Shown here: in pieces, positions 44,292 to 55,025 of the stretch
How positions within the stretch are numbered: position 1 is the stretch's first letter
Layout of the letters: each line of letters starts with the position of its first letter
Assembly: GCF_000259505.1 (NCBI RefSeq)
Contig: NZ_AJMM01000006.1
Coordinates: 62,001 to 126,000 of the forward strand
Direction: 5' to 3'
Origin: Streptococcus sp. SK643
GTDB lineage: Bacteria > Bacillota > Bacilli > Lactobacillales > Streptococcaceae
DNA length: 64,000 bases
Program-made: the position numbers and the translations under genes
The notes under the pieces: generated by a model
The model's input: only the letters and a program-made list of their open reading frames with translations
What the model was told of the DNA's origin: nothing
Database searches by the model: none

Positions 44292-44725
44292 TAGAGATCA
44301 AACGAATCCAACAACAGTCTGATCTGGCCCAAGCCATTTACGCTGTTATGGCGGATGTTTACTCAGTTAGTCCTTGGACGCTGGAACAAATCCAAGCAGG
44401 CCTGTCCCAAGACCAGACTTGGTATGCTCTGGCTTATGATGGGGCCGAAGTGATTGGATTTCTAGCTGTGCAGGAGAATCTTTTTGAAGCAGAAGTTCTG
44501 CAAATTGCTGTCAAAGAAGCCTATCAGGGTCAGGGAATTGCGTCAACTTTGTTTGCTCAATTGCCGACAGATAAGGAGATTTTCCTCGAAGTCAGAAAGT
44601 CAAATCAACGAGCGCAAGCATTTTACAAGAAAGAAAAGATGGCAGTCATCGCTGAGCGAAAGGCCTACTACCATGATCCAGTCGAGGATGCCATCATCAT
44701 GAAGAGAGAAGTAGATGAAGGATAG
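44288..44725 (+). CDS. rimI: Ribosomal protein S18 alanine N-acetyltransferase RimI
   Basis: This 145-residue GNAT-fold acetyltransferase has the acetyl-CoA motif [18 protein letters not shown] and the C-terminal [17 protein letters not shown]. It is predicted to acetylate the N-terminus of ribosomal protein S18, from its operon place and family. It overlaps tsaB by 4 and tsaD by 11 bases. Confidence 0.9.
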   Translation: MIEIKRIQQQSDLAQAIYAVMADVYSVSPWTLEQIQAGLSQDQTWYALAYDGAEVIGFLAVQENLFEAEVLQIAVKEAYQGQGIASTLFAQLPTDKEIFLEVRKSNQRAQAFYKKEKMAVIAERKAYYHDPVEDAIIMKREVDEG

Positions 44726-45725
44726 ATATATTTTAGCATTTGAGACATCCTGTGATGAGACCAGTGTCGCCGTCTTGAAAAACGACGATGAGCTCTTGTC
44801 CAATGTCATTGCTAGTCAAATTGAGAGCCACAAACGTTTTGGGGGTGTAGTGCCGGAAGTAGCTAGTCGTCACCATGTCGAGATCATTACAGCCTGTATC
44901 GAGGAGGCGCTGATAGAAGCAGGGATTACCGAAAATGATGTGACAGCTGTGGCGGTTACCTATGGACCAGGCTTGGTCGGTGCCTTGCTAGTTGGCTTGT
45001 CAGCTGCTAAGGCCTTTGCTTGGGCACATGGACTTCCGCTGATTCCTGTTAACCACATGGCTGGACACCTCATGGCAGCTCAGAGTGTGGAGCCTTTGGA
45101 GTTTCCCTTGTTAGCCCTCTTGGTTAGCGGAGGACACACAGAGTTGGTTTATGTTTCTGAGGCTGGTGATTACAAGATTGTTGGGGAAACGCGAGATGAC
45201 GCGGTTGGTGAGGCTTATGATAAGGTTGGCCGTGTCATGGGCTTGACCTATCCTGCCGGTCGTGAGATTGACGAGCTAGCTCATCAGGGGCAGGATATTT
45301 ATGATTTCCCCCGTGCTATGATTAAGGAAGATAATCTGGAGTTTTCATTCTCAGGTTTGAAGTCTGCCTTTATCAATCTGCATCATAATGCTGAGCAAAA
45401 GGGAGAAAGTTTGTCTACAGAGGACTTGTGTGCTTCCTTCCAAGCTGCAGTTATGGACATTCTTATGGCAAAAACCAAGAAGGCTTTGGAGAAATACCCT
45501 GTTAAAACCTTAGTCGTGGCAGGTGGTGTGGCAGCAAATAAAGGCCTCAGAGAACGCCTAGCAACTGAAATCACAGATGTGAATGTCGTCATTCCACCTC
45601 TACGCCTCTGCGGAGATAATGCAGGTATGATTGCCTATGCCAGCGTTAGCGAGTGGAACAAAGAAAACTTCGCAGACTTGGACCTCAATGCCAAACCAAG
45701 TCTTGCTTTTGATACTATGGAATAA
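44715..45725 (+). CDS. tsaD: tRNA threonylcarbamoyladenosine transferase TsaD
   Basis: This 336-residue protein starts [17 protein letters not shown], with the iron site HMAGHLMA and [22 protein letters not shown] and GDNAGMIAY. It transfers the threonylcarbamoyl group to A37. It overlaps rimI by 11 bases and ends in a terminator. Confidence 0.96.
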   Translation: MKDRYILAFETSCDETSVAVLKNDDELLSNVIASQIESHKRFGGVVPEVASRHHVEIITACIEEALIEAGITENDVTAVAVTYGPGLVGALLVGLSAAKAFAWAHGLPLIPVNHMAGHLMAAQSVEPLEFPLLALLVSGGHTELVYVSEAGDYKIVGETRDDAVGEAYDKVGRVMGLTYPAGREIDELAHQGQDIYDFPRAMIKEDNLEFSFSGLKSAFINLHHNAEQKGESLSTEDLCASFQAAVMDILMAKTKKALEKYPVKTLVVAGGVAANKGLRERLATEITDVNVVIPPLRLCGDNAGMIAYASVSEWNKENFADLDLNAKPSLAFDTME

Positions 45726-45732
45726 AGAAGAG

Positions 45733-45763
45733 TCTGTCTGATTACAATCAGCAGACTTTTTTC
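45733..45763 (+). terminator. Terminator of tsaD operon
   Basis: AGTCTGTCTGATT pairs with AATCAGCAGACT, followed by six T. Confidence 0.8.
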
Positions 45764-45779
45764 TCTTCCCTGAATGTGT

Positions 45780-45785
45780 TATAAT
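45780..45785 (+). promoter_or_regulatory. -10 of the azlCD promoter
   Basis: Extended -10 TGT-TATAAT, 60 bp before azlC. Confidence 0.5.
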
Positions 45786-45844
45786 AGTCCATGCTGTGGC
45801 TGGAACCGATTCAGCCCACTTATTAAGACAATACGAGGAGAAAG

Positions 45845-46540
45845 ATGAAAGAAAAAGGATTTTGGGAAGGGGTCCAGGCAGCCATGCCGACTGCCCTTGG
45901 CTATGTCAGTATCGGTCTAGCTTGCGGTATTATCGGTGCACCTTATGTGACACCTGTTGAGATGGCCTTGATGAGCCTCTTTGTTTATGCTGGGAGTGCC
46001 CAGTTTGCCATGTTGGCCTTGATTGCAGTGCAGGCACCTGTAGCTGCCATTGCCATGACGGTCTTTTTGATCAATTTACGTCTCTTTTTGCTGAGTTTAC
46101 ATGCATCGACTTATTTTCGTCACACTAGTCTATGGCACAATATCGGTATGTCTAGTATCTTGACGGATGAGACTTATGGTGTATTGATGGGAGAATTGGC
46201 CCATACAGAAAAGGTCAATCCTATGTGGATGCATGGGAATAATCTCAATAGCTATGTAGCTTGGTTGATTGGGACGGTTGTTGGGACAGCTCTAGGTGGT
46301 CTTCTGCCAAATCCCGAAATCTTTGGCTTGGATTTTGCCCTTGTTGGGATGTTTATTGGTATTTTTGCTTCGCAATTCCAGATTATGCAAAGACGGATTC
46401 CTGTTCGCAATCTGCTCATTATCCTAGCAGTTGTTGCGTTGTCCTTCTTTTTACTCTTGGCAGTGGTGTCTCAGTCACTAGCTGTTCTATTTGCGACACT
46501 ACTTGGTTGTACGATAGGGGTGGTTTTAGATGGTCAGTAA
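45845..46540 (+). CDS. azlC: Branched-chain amino acid exporter large subunit AzlC
   Basis: This 231-residue membrane protein of the AzlC/LIV-E family begins FWEGVQAAMPTALGYVSIGLACGIIG, with SAQFAMLALIA. With AzlD it forms an exporter of branched-chain or related amino acids. The start follows ACGAGGAGAAAG. It overlaps azlD by 11 bases. Confidence 0.9.
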   Translation: MKEKGFWEGVQAAMPTALGYVSIGLACGIIGAPYVTPVEMALMSLFVYAGSAQFAMLALIAVQAPVAAIAMTVFLINLRLFLLSLHASTYFRHTSLWHNIGMSSILTDETYGVLMGELAHTEKVNPMWMHGNNLNSYVAWLIGTVVGTALGGLLPNPEIFGLDFALVGMFIGIFASQFQIMQRRIPVRNLLIILAVVALSFFLLLAVVSQSLAVLFATLLGCTIGVVLDGQ

Positions 46541-46853
46541 GTATCTTTTATTAGCGGTTGTTTTCTCTGGCTTGGTGACTTGGATTCCCCGTATGATTCC
46601 CTTCATCTTGGTCAAGTATAAGGGTTTGCCTCCTATCGTTGAGCGATTTTTGAAGTTCTTGCCCGTTTCTATTATCTTTGCCTTGATTCTTTCAAGCGTA
46701 GTGACAGGCAAGGTTGGTAGTCTTCCTCAAATCAAATGGCTGGACTTCTTAGCCGTCTTTCCAACGGCTTGGGTAGCCTTTCGCTACCGCAATCTAGTCG
46801 GAACTGTTCTCTTTGGAGTGGTTTTGATTGCAGTCTTGCGTTTGGTCTTTTAA
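46530..46853 (+). CDS. azlD: Branched-chain amino acid exporter small subunit AzlD
   Basis: This 107-residue membrane protein of the AzlD family has VTWIPRMIPFILVKYKGLPPIVERFLKF-type residues and four segments. It is encoded in overlap with azlC, its obligate partner. Confidence 0.9.
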   Translation: MVSKYLLLAVVFSGLVTWIPRMIPFILVKYKGLPPIVERFLKFLPVSIIFALILSSVVTGKVGSLPQIKWLDFLAVFPTAWVAFRYRNLVGTVLFGVVLIAVLRLVF

Positions 46854-46923
46854 ATTGGCCATAAAGAAAACTTATCACAGAGATAGATATCATATAATGG
46901 CGTAAATGGTCTTTTTCTGTTAA

Positions 46924-47787
<864 letters not shown>

Positions 47788-47840
47788 TTATTTGAAATCA
47801 TCCATTCTGAGTAAGGTGGATGGTTTCTCAGTTTTTAGGG

Positions 47841-47859
47841 ATATAGTTTTAAACTATAT
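47841..47859. promoter_or_regulatory. Methionine-regulator palindrome (MET-box) upstream of metQ
   Basis: ATATAGTTTTAAACTATAT is a perfect palindrome around one T. It matches the MtaR/CmhR MET-box pattern TATAGTTTnAAACTATA known upstream of streptococcal methionine genes. It lies 82 bp before metQ. Confidence 0.75.
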
Positions 47860-47940
47860 ATCTGACTATCTAATAACAATTTGTGAAATAAAACAAATTG
47901 TGAGATACTAGTACGGTATTATTTTTAAGGAGAAAGAATC

Positions 47941-48795
47941 ATGAAAATCAAAAAATGGCTTGGTGTAGCAGCCCTTGCTACAGTCGCAGGTTTGGCTCTT
48001 GCAGCTTGCGGAAATACAGAAAAGAAAGCAGACAACGGAACAGTTGTTAAAATCGCAACAGTGAACCGTAGTGGTTCTGAAGAAGCTCGTTGGGACAAAG
48101 TTCAAGAATTAGTCAAAAAAGACGGTATTACTTTGGAATTTACAGAGTTCACAGACTACTCACAACCAAACAAGGCAACTGCTGATGGCGAAGTAGATTT
48201 GAACGCTTTCCAACACTATAACTTTTTGAACAACTGGAACAAAGAAAACGGAAAAGACCTTGTAGCGATTGCAGATACTTACATTTCTCCAATCCGCCTT
48301 TACTCAGGTTTGAATGGAAGTGACAACAAGTACACTAAAGTAGAAGATATCCCAGCAAACGGAGAAATCGCTGTACCGAATGATGCTACAAACGAAAGCC
48401 GTGCGCTTTACTTGCTTCAATCAGCTGGTTTGATTAAATTGGACGTTTCAGGAACTGCTCTTGCAACAGTTGCTAACATCAAAGAAAATCCAAAGAACTT
48501 GAAGATCACTGAGTTGGATGCTAGCCAAACAGCTCGTTCATTGTCATCAGTTGACGCTGCCGTTGTAAACAACACCTTCGTTACAGAAGCAAAATTGGAC
48601 TACAAGAAAGCACTTTTCAAAGAACAAGCTGATGAAAATTCAAAACAATGGTACAATATCATTGTTGCTAAAAAAGATTGGGAAACTTCACCTAAGGCTG
48701 ACGCTATCAAGAAAGTCATCGCAGCTTACCACACAGATGAAGTGAAAAAAGTTATTGAAGAAACTTCAGACGGCTTGGATCAGCCAGTTTGGTAA
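47941..48795 (+). CDS. metQ: Methionine-binding lipoprotein MetQ
   Basis: This 284-residue lipoprotein has LALAACG (Cys at residue 23) and the NlpA/MetQ fold with VKIATVNRSGSEEARWDKVQ, DLNAFQHYNFL and IAVPNDATNESRALYLLQ. It binds methionine for MetNI. A MET-box lies upstream. The M20 peptidase gene separates it from metN-metI. The start follows TTAAGGAGAAAGAATC. Confidence 0.93.
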   Translation: MKIKKWLGVAALATVAGLALAACGNTEKKADNGTVVKIATVNRSGSEEARWDKVQELVKKDGITLEFTEFTDYSQPNKATADGEVDLNAFQHYNFLNNWNKENGKDLVAIADTYISPIRLYSGLNGSDNKYTKVEDIPANGEIAVPNDATNESRALYLLQSAGLIKLDVSGTALATVANIKENPKNLKITELDASQTARSLSSVDAAVVNNTFVTEAKLDYKKALFKEQADENSKQWYNIIVAKKDWETSPKADAIKKVIAAYHTDEVKKVIEETSDGLDQPVW

Positions 48796-48893
48796 TAGAA
48801 TATTAGGAGGTGGGAGAATGGTTCCACCTCTTGCTTTTGTATAGAGCATGGATTGCAAAGAAGACTATAGGTTCATAGAAAGGTAGAGAGAAT

Positions 48894-50267
48894 ATGGTTT
48901 TTCCTAGTGAACAAGAACAGATTGAAAAGTTTGAAAAGGATCATGTAGCCCAACATTACTTTGAAGTTTTGCGGACCTTGATATCTAAGAAATCAGTCTT
49001 TGCCCAGCAGGTTGGACTCAAGGAAGTCGCAAACTATTTGGGAGAGATTTTTAAGCGTGTGGGAGCAGAAGTTGAGATTGATGAGAGCTACACGGCTCCT
49101 TTTGTCATGGCTCATTTCAGAAGTTCGCGTCCAGATGCTAAGACCTTGATTTTCTATAACCACTATGACACTGTACCAGCGGATGGGGATCAGGTCTGGA
49201 CAGAGGATCCCTTTACTCTTTCGGTGCGCAATGGCTTCATGTATGGACGTGGGGTTGATGACGACAAGGGTCATATCACAGCTCGTTTAAGTGCGTTGAG
49301 AAAATATATGCAGGACCATGATGATTTGCCTGTCAATATCAGTTTTATCATGGAAGGGGCGGAGGAATCGGCTTCGACAGACTTAGATAAGTATCTGGAA
49401 AAACATGTGGACAAACTCCGTGGCGCAGATTTGTTGGTCTGGGAACAAGGGACCAAAAATGCCTTGGAACAGCTGGAAATTTCTGGTGGAAATAAGGGGA
49501 TTGTGACCTTTGATGCCAAGGTTAAAAGTGCTGATGTGGATATCCACTCTAGTTATGGTGGAGTTGTGGAATCAGCTCCTTGGTATCTCCTTCAAGCCTT
49601 ACAGTCTCTTCGTGCTACAGATGGCCGTATCTTGGTTGAAGGTTTGTACGAAGAAGTCCAAGAGCCAAATGAACGTGAATTGGCTTTGGTGGATCAATAT
49701 GCTCAACGAAATCCAGGGGAAATCAGCCAGATTTATGGTTTGGAATTACCTCTCTTACAAGAGGACCGTGTAGCCTTTCTAAAACGTTTCTTTTTTGAAC
49801 CAGCTCTTAATATCGAAGGGATTCAGTCAGGTTATCAAGGGCAAGGAGTTAAAACGATTTTGCCTGCAGAAGCCAGCGCTAAGTTAGAAGTTCGTTTGGT
49901 TCCTGGCTTAGAACCGCATGATGTTCTGGAAAAAATTCGGAAACAGCTAGACAAAAATGGCTTTGATAAGGTAGAATTATACTATACCTTGGGAGAGATG
50001 AGTTATCGAAGCGATATGAGTGCACCCGCCATTCTCAATGTAATCGAGTTGGCCAAGAAATTCTATCCACAGGGCGTTTCAGTCTTGCCGACAACAGCGG
50101 GGACAGGCCCTATGCATACGGTCTTTGATGCCTTAGAGGTACCAATGGTGGCCTTCGGTTTAGGGAATGCCAATAGTAGAGATCATGGTGGAGATGAAAA
50201 CGTGCGAATCGCCGATTACTACACCCATATTGAATTAGTAGAGGAGCTGATTAGAAGCTATGAGTAG
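48894..50267 (+). CDS. M20-family metallopeptidase (457 aa)
   Basis: Zinc-peptidase signatures are [25 protein letters not shown] and [11 protein letters not shown]; the dimerisation domain is between residues 190 and 350, with [17 protein letters not shown] near the end. It is cytoplasmic (no signal) and probably a dipeptidase-like enzyme. It lies within the methionine uptake operon and overlaps metN by 8 bases, so it may release methionine from peptides; that role is inferred. Confidence 0.88.
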   Translation: MVFPSEQEQIEKFEKDHVAQHYFEVLRTLISKKSVFAQQVGLKEVANYLGEIFKRVGAEVEIDESYTAPFVMAHFRSSRPDAKTLIFYNHYDTVPADGDQVWTEDPFTLSVRNGFMYGRGVDDDKGHITARLSALRKYMQDHDDLPVNISFIMEGAEESASTDLDKYLEKHVDKLRGADLLVWEQGTKNALEQLEISGGNKGIVTFDAKVKSADVDIHSSYGGVVESAPWYLLQALQSLRATDGRILVEGLYEEVQEPNERELALVDQYAQRNPGEISQIYGLELPLLQEDRVAFLKRFFFEPALNIEGIQSGYQGQGVKTILPAEASAKLEVRLVPGLEPHDVLEKIRKQLDKNGFDKVELYYTLGEMSYRSDMSAPAILNVIELAKKFYPQGVSVLPTTAGTGPMHTVFDALEVPMVAFGLGNANSRDHGGDENVRIADYYTHIELVEELIRSYE

Positions 50268-51321
50268 AGATATTATCAAGTTAGATCAGATCGATGTGAC
50301 TTTTCATCAGAAGAAGAGAAACATCACAGCGGTCAAGGATGTGACTATTCACATCCAAGAAGGGGATATCTACGGAATCGTTGGATATTCTGGAGCAGGG
50401 AAATCAACCCTTGTACGGGTGATTAACCTCTTGCAAAAACCATCTGCAGGGAAAATTACCATTGACGACGATGTGATTTTTGATGGTAAGGTGACCTTGA
50501 CGGCAGAGCAGTTACGTCGTAAACGTCAAGATATTGGGATGATTTTCCAACACTTTAATCTTATGAGTCAGAAGACTGCTGCGGAAAATGTGGCCTTTGC
50601 CCTTAAACACTCTGGACTCAGCAAGGAAGAAAAGAAGGGAAAAGTAGCTAAGTTGTTGGACTTGGTTGGCTTGGCAGATCGTGCTGAAAACTATCCTTCA
50701 CAACTATCTGGAGGGCAAAAACAGCGTGTGGCCATTGCGCGTGCCTTGGCAAATGATCCAAAAATCTTGATTTCAGATGAGTCAACTTCTGCCCTTGACC
50801 CGAAGACAACCAAGCAGATTTTGGCCTTATTGCAAGATCTGAACCAAAAATTAGGCTTGACTGTTGTCTTGATTACGCATGAAATGCAGATTGTCAAAGA
50901 CATTGCCAATCGTGTGGCAGTCATGCAGGATGGTCATTTGATTGAAGAGGGCAGTGTGCTTGAAATCTTCTCAGATCCTAAACAACCTTTGACTCAGGAC
51001 TTTATCTCAACAGCCACAGGAATTGATGAAGCTATGGTCAAGATTGAGAAGCAAGAAATCGTGCAACACCTGTCTGAAAACAGCCTTTTGGTGCAGCTCA
51101 AGTATGCAGGAGCTTCTACAGATGAGCCACTTTTGAATGAATTGTACAAACATTACCAAGTAACAGCTAATATCCTCTATGGGAATATCGAAATCCTCGA
51201 TGGCACTCCTGTTGGAGAATTGGTTGTGGTCTTGTCAGGTGAAAAAGCAGCGCTAGCAGGTGCCCAAGAAGCCATTCGTCAAGCAGGCGTACAACTAAAA
51301 GTATTGAAGGGAGGACAGTAA
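50260..51321 (+). CDS. metN: Methionine ABC transporter ATP-binding protein MetN
   Basis: This 353-residue ATPase has Walker [10 protein letters not shown], signature [15 protein letters not shown], Walker [13 protein letters not shown] and a C-terminal NIL domain (about 275-350) that senses methionine. It overlaps the M20 gene by 8 bases and lies 1 base before metI. Confidence 0.95.
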   Translation: MSRDIIKLDQIDVTFHQKKRNITAVKDVTIHIQEGDIYGIVGYSGAGKSTLVRVINLLQKPSAGKITIDDDVIFDGKVTLTAEQLRRKRQDIGMIFQHFNLMSQKTAAENVAFALKHSGLSKEEKKGKVAKLLDLVGLADRAENYPSQLSGGQKQRVAIARALANDPKILISDESTSALDPKTTKQILALLQDLNQKLGLTVVLITHEMQIVKDIANRVAVMQDGHLIEEGSVLEIFSDPKQPLTQDFISTATGIDEAMVKIEKQEIVQHLSENSLLVQLKYAGASTDEPLLNELYKHYQVTANILYGNIEILDGTPVGELVVVLSGEKAALAGAQEAIRQAGVQLKVLKGGQ

Positions 51322-51322
51322 G

Positions 51323-52015
51323 ATGGAATCATTGATTCAAACCTATTTGCCAAATGTCTATAAGATGGGTTGGTCTGGTCAAGCAGGCTGGGGAACAGCC
51401 ATCTACCTAACCCTTTATATGACAGTTCTTTCCTTCATCATCGGAGGTTTCTTGGGGCTAGTGGCAGGTCTTTTCCTTGTCTTGACAGCACCCGGAGGTG
51501 TCTTGGAAAATAAGGTCGTCTTCTGGATTTTGGATAAGATTACCTCCATTTTCCGTGCGGTTCCTTTCATTATCCTCTTGGCAATCTTGTCTCCCCTTTC
51601 TCACTTGATTGTGAAGACAAGTATTGGGCCAAATGCAGCCCTTGTTCCACTTTCTTTTGCAGTCTTTGCATTCTTTGCACGTCAGGTGCAGGTTGTCTTG
51701 GCTGAATTGGATGGCGGTGTCATTGAGGCAGCTCAAGCGAGCGGAGCGACATTCTGGGATATCGTGGGTGTTTACCTATCAGAAGGTCTTCCAGATTTGA
51801 TTCGTGTGACGACTGTAACCTTGATTTCCCTTGTTGGTGAAACGGCTATGGCTGGTGCGGTTGGAGCTGGTGGTATCGGTAACGTGGCCATCGCTTATGG
51901 ATTTAACCGCTACAATCACGATGTGACCATCTTGGCAACCATCATTATCATTTTGATTATCTTTGCAATCCAATTCTTGGGAGATTTCCTGACCAAAAAA
52001 TTGAGCCATAAATAA
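51323..52015 (+). CDS. metI: Methionine ABC transporter permease MetI
   Basis: This 230-residue permease has five segments and the EAA loop EAAQASGATFWDIVGVYLSE. It is coupled to metN. The start follows AAGGGAGGACAGTAAG. Confidence 0.94.
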   Translation: MESLIQTYLPNVYKMGWSGQAGWGTAIYLTLYMTVLSFIIGGFLGLVAGLFLVLTAPGGVLENKVVFWILDKITSIFRAVPFIILLAILSPLSHLIVKTSIGPNAALVPLSFAVFAFFARQVQVVLAELDGGVIEAAQASGATFWDIVGVYLSEGLPDLIRVTTVTLISLVGETAMAGAVGAGGIGNVAIAYGFNRYNHDVTILATIIIILIIFAIQFLGDFLTKKLSHK

Positions 52016-52038
52016 AAAAGAGCCGCTTGGCTCTTTTT
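52014..52038. terminator. Bidirectional terminator after metI
   Basis: AAAAAAGAGCC-GCTT-GGCTCTTTTTT, with A and T runs for both strands, between convergent genes. Confidence 0.85.
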
Positions 52039-52044
52039 TAGTAA

Positions 52045-52614
52045 TTATATTTTCTGTGCCAATTTTTTACTCAAGGCTTGTCCAAGCAAGGCACCAACCA
52101 GGGCTCCTATGACAACACTTGCGATAAAAAGAAGAATGGTCGAAGGATTTGGCGCGACCATGATACGGTCGATATATTCTTGCGATTTTCCTCTTGCTAG
52201 AAGGGTTGCCATATAGGCTTTGGGTGCAATCCACATGACTAGAATTGGTCCTGATGTGCTGAAAGCAAAAATAACAAAGGATAGGAAATTCTTAGTTTGA
52301 TCCTTGTATCTTCCTAGGCTAGCCACTCCATCTGCTAGGAGGCCACAGATAATCCCAGGAAGGAAGGTGCCAGCACCGTGTTTAGTTCCTAAGAAGAAGA
52401 GAGAGATGACAAGGCCGATAGTGGTAATGGCTCCAAAGCGCGGAACTTTTGCGATTAGAATCATATAAACGCTACCGCCGACAAGGGCAGTAAAGGCAGG
52501 CGCATAAAACATGTTTCCAGTTTGGTCGAGGAGATTGCCCAAAAGGACACCAATCCCCATGCAGAGGAAGTAAAGAACTGCATAGAGCAGTGTAGTTAAG
52601 ATAGATTTTTTCAT
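52045..52614 (-). CDS. MptD/Trep_Strep-family membrane protein (putative ECF S component, 189 aa)
   Basis: Six hydrophobic segments with the family pattern GIGVLLGNLLDQTGNMFYAPAF near residue 25. Members are putative substrate-specific parts of ECF transporters; the substrate is unknown. It lies convergent with metI and has no ATPase nearby. The start follows AGGAGACAACTC. Confidence 0.8.
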   Translation of the reverse strand: MKKSILTTLLYAVLYFLCMGIGVLLGNLLDQTGNMFYAPAFTALVGGSVYMILIAKVPRFGAITTIGLVISLFFLGTKHGAGTFLPGIICGLLADGVASLGRYKDQTKNFLSFVIFAFSTSGPILVMWIAPKAYMATLLARGKSQEYIDRIMVAPNPSTILLFIASVVIGALVGALLGQALSKKLAQKI

Positions 52615-52692
52615 GAGTTGTCTCCTGATAATTTTTTCATAATTCTCATTTTACCACGGTTTGGTGGGATTGTAAATGGATAGTGTATGTTT

Positions 52693-52719
52693 TTGAAAAC
52701 GCTTGAAATATGATATAAT
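52693..52719 (+). promoter_or_regulatory. Promoter and candidate cre site of the YesL-TCS operon
   Basis: Extended -10 TGA-TATAAT ends at 52719. The 15-mer TTGAAAACGCTTGAA (52693-52707) matches the cre pattern at every fixed base but one and covers the -35 region. CcpA repression of the sugar-sensing operon would be consistent with the cre at 14758. Confidence 0.5.
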
Positions 52720-52751
52720 AGTTTCATAGTTATTTTTAGGGGGAGGATAGC

Positions 52752-53366
52752 ATGGGTAGATTTTTAGACTTTGTCTTTAATCGTTTCTTTTTAGGGATGA
52801 TTGCGACAGCCTTCTTTTGGCTATTAACATTGGCAGGAGGGATTATCCTTGGTCTAGCGCCGGCTAGTGCCACCTTGATGAGCTTGTATGCAGAACATGG
52901 CTATAACTATCGTGAATATAGTTTGAAGGAGGCTTGGTCTCTTTACAAGCAAAGTTTTGTCTCAAGCAACCTGATTTTTTATAGTTTTCTAAGTCTGGCT
53001 ATGGTCTTAGTTTATGGTTTGTATCTCTTAGTTCAATTGCCTCATCAGAGTATTATTCATCTTGCTGTTACCTTTTTGAATCTCCTTCTAGTAGCCCTGC
53101 TCTTTTTAGCGTATACGGTATCTTTAAAGCTTCAGGTTTTTTTTGATTTATCTTATCGGAATAGTCTCAAACTATCCTTGATTGGCATTTTTATGAGCCT
53201 ACCAGCTGTAGCCAAGGCTCTACTTGGGACAGTCCTGCTGGTGGGAGTTGGTTACTATATGCCAGCCTTGTTCTTTTTTGTAGGAATTGGGATATGGCAT
53301 TTCTTTATCAGTGATATGTTGGAGCCGGTCTATGAAAGTATCCATGAAAAATTGGCGACAAAATAG
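52752..53366 (+). CDS. YesL-family membrane protein (204 aa)
   Basis: This DUF624/YesL protein has about five segments. It is commonly encoded beside YesM/YesN-type two-component systems and carbohydrate ABC transporters. Here it overlaps the histidine kinase gene by 35 bases when the kinase starts at 53332. The start follows TTTAGGGGGAGGATAGC. Confidence 0.83.
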   Translation: MGRFLDFVFNRFFLGMIATAFFWLLTLAGGIILGLAPASATLMSLYAEHGYNYREYSLKEAWSLYKQSFVSSNLIFYSFLSLAMVLVYGLYLLVQLPHQSIIHLAVTFLNLLLVALLFLAYTVSLKLQVFFDLSYRNSLKLSLIGIFMSLPAVAKALLGTVLLVGVGYYMPALFFFVGIGIWHFFISDMLEPVYESIHEKLATK

Positions 53367-55014
53367 AATGAAGCAGTTTTGGCTCCATACGCTTTTGAGA
53401 ACCTATAGTTTTGTAATGATCATTATTATTGCTAGTTTTGCAATTTTACTTTCATACGCGGACTTTGATTTACGTGAAAAGGAAGCTAAGAGAGTTGCCC
53501 AACGTGTTAGTACCCGAACAATCAGTGAGGTAGAATACTATTATCGAGAATCTGCAAAATTAGCAAAAGCATTAGTTGAAAATCAAGCTCGTATCGAAGG
53601 GATTTATAAGTATTTCAGTCTCAGCATACCAGATTATTTCTACTGGCAATTGGAGCGTAAAGCTTCTCCTTATATATCAGTCTCCATGTATGAAAATATC
53701 GATGATCTCTATGTTCGAAATGATTTTGTAACTGGCGTAGCAATAGTACTTCAAGATTATAAGGAAGTGTTTGTCTCTACGAGAGATAAACGCAGTGGAG
53801 AGAAAATCTTGGCTGAGCATTTCAAGCCAGTAGAAAATAGTTTTGCTATTCCAGTATCAGACCCTGTATCTGATAAATATTTGGGAGTTATCTATATATC
53901 TTTATCTGCGGATTTCTTACAGAGTGCAATTGATAATACTAGGGGCCATATTCCTATGGCTGTAATTGTAACCTCTCCTTTTGAGACAGAGATGTATCAT
54001 ATCGGGGAACAATTATCATCAGATAGCGAGGATTGGATAGTTGGTTTTACTTCTCATGCTTATAGAGTACAGGTAGCTGTTGCTAAGAATTATGTTCTTA
54101 CTGGGACCTTGCCTAGCTCAGCCTTGATTATTGGTATAAGTCTCCTTTTTATTCTTATTTTATATATGACATTGAGACAGACATTTGCCAAGTATCAAAA
54201 GCAGGTAGTGGATTTAGTGGAATCCATTCAAGTCATTGCAAGAGGGGAAGAGGGGTTGCGGATTGATACGTTTGAAAAGGATCAAGAATTACTTCTCATA
54301 GCAGAGACGACTAATGATATGTTAGATCGCCTCGAGAAGAACATTCATGACATTTATCAGCTAGAGCTTAGTCAAAAAGATGCTAACATGCGAGCGTTAC
54401 AGGCTCAAATCAATCCTCATTTTATGTATAACACCTTAGAATTTATCAGAATGTATGCGGTCATGGAAAGCCAAGACGAACTTGCAAATATTATTTATGA
54501 GTTCAGTAGTCTCTTGCGTAATAATATTTCAGATGAACGCGAGACCCTACTCCAACATGAATTGGAGTTTTGCCGTAAGTACAGTTATCTTTGTATGGTT
54601 CGTTATCCTAAATCGGTGGCTTATGGTTTCAAAGTTGCACCAGAGTTAGAAGATATGAAAATTCCTAAATTCACCTTGCAACCGCTTGTTGAAAATTATT
54701 TTGCCCATGGTATAGATCATAGACGGACAGATAATGTCATTAGCATTAAAGCTCTTAAACGAGATGGTTTTGTGGAGATTTTGGTAGTCGATAATGGGCG
54801 CGGGATGTCAGTAGAAAAATTAGCTAGTCTTCGGGAAAAATTGAGTCAAAGAAATTTTGAACATGAGCTTAGCTATAGTGAACAAAGACAGTCTATTGGG
54901 ATTATCAACGTACATGAGAGATTTGTTCTATACTTCGGGGATCGCTACTCTATCAGTTTAGATTCAGCAGAACAAGAAGGTGTTTGTTATCGTATTACAA
55001 TTCAAGATGAATAG
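53332..55014 (+). CDS. YesM-type sensor histidine kinase (TCS07-like)
   Basis: This kinase of about 560 residues has a membrane helix at 25-45, an extracellular sensor region, a second helix near 265-285, HAMP, the His_kinase segment with QINPHFMYNTLEF (phospho-acceptor His) and an ATPase domain (VDNGRGMS). It resembles pneumococcal HK07; that TCS controls host N-glycan use. The start is not certain: 53332 has GGAG 7 bases upstream, while ATGs at 53344 and 53368 are also in frame. The gene continues directly into the response regulator. Confidence 0.88.
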   Translation: MKVSMKNWRQNRMKQFWLHTLLRTYSFVMIIIIASFAILLSYADFDLREKEAKRVAQRVSTRTISEVEYYYRESAKLAKALVENQARIEGIYKYFSLSIPDYFYWQLERKASPYISVSMYENIDDLYVRNDFVTGVAIVLQDYKEVFVSTRDKRSGEKILAEHFKPVENSFAIPVSDPVSDKYLGVIYISLSADFLQSAIDNTRGHIPMAVIVTSPFETEMYHIGEQLSSDSEDWIVGFTSHAYRVQVAVAKNYVLTGTLPSSALIIGISLLFILILYMTLRQTFAKYQKQVVDLVESIQVIARGEEGLRIDTFEKDQELLLIAETTNDMLDRLEKNIHDIYQLELSQKDANMRALQAQINPHFMYNTLEFIRMYAVMESQDELANIIYEFSSLLRNNISDERETLLQHELEFCRKYSYLCMVRYPKSVAYGFKVAPELEDMKIPKFTLQPLVENYFAHGIDHRRTDNVISIKALKRDGFVEILVVDNGRGMSVEKLASLREKLSQRNFEHELSYSEQRQSIGIINVHERFVLYFGDRYSISLDSAEQEGVCYRITIQDE

Positions 55015-55025
55015 AAAGGGAGAAA

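Noticed and set aside
53287..53366. Frameshift between YesL and the histidine kinase
   Set aside because: The overlap is explained by normal overlapping genes with a kinase start at 53332 or later.
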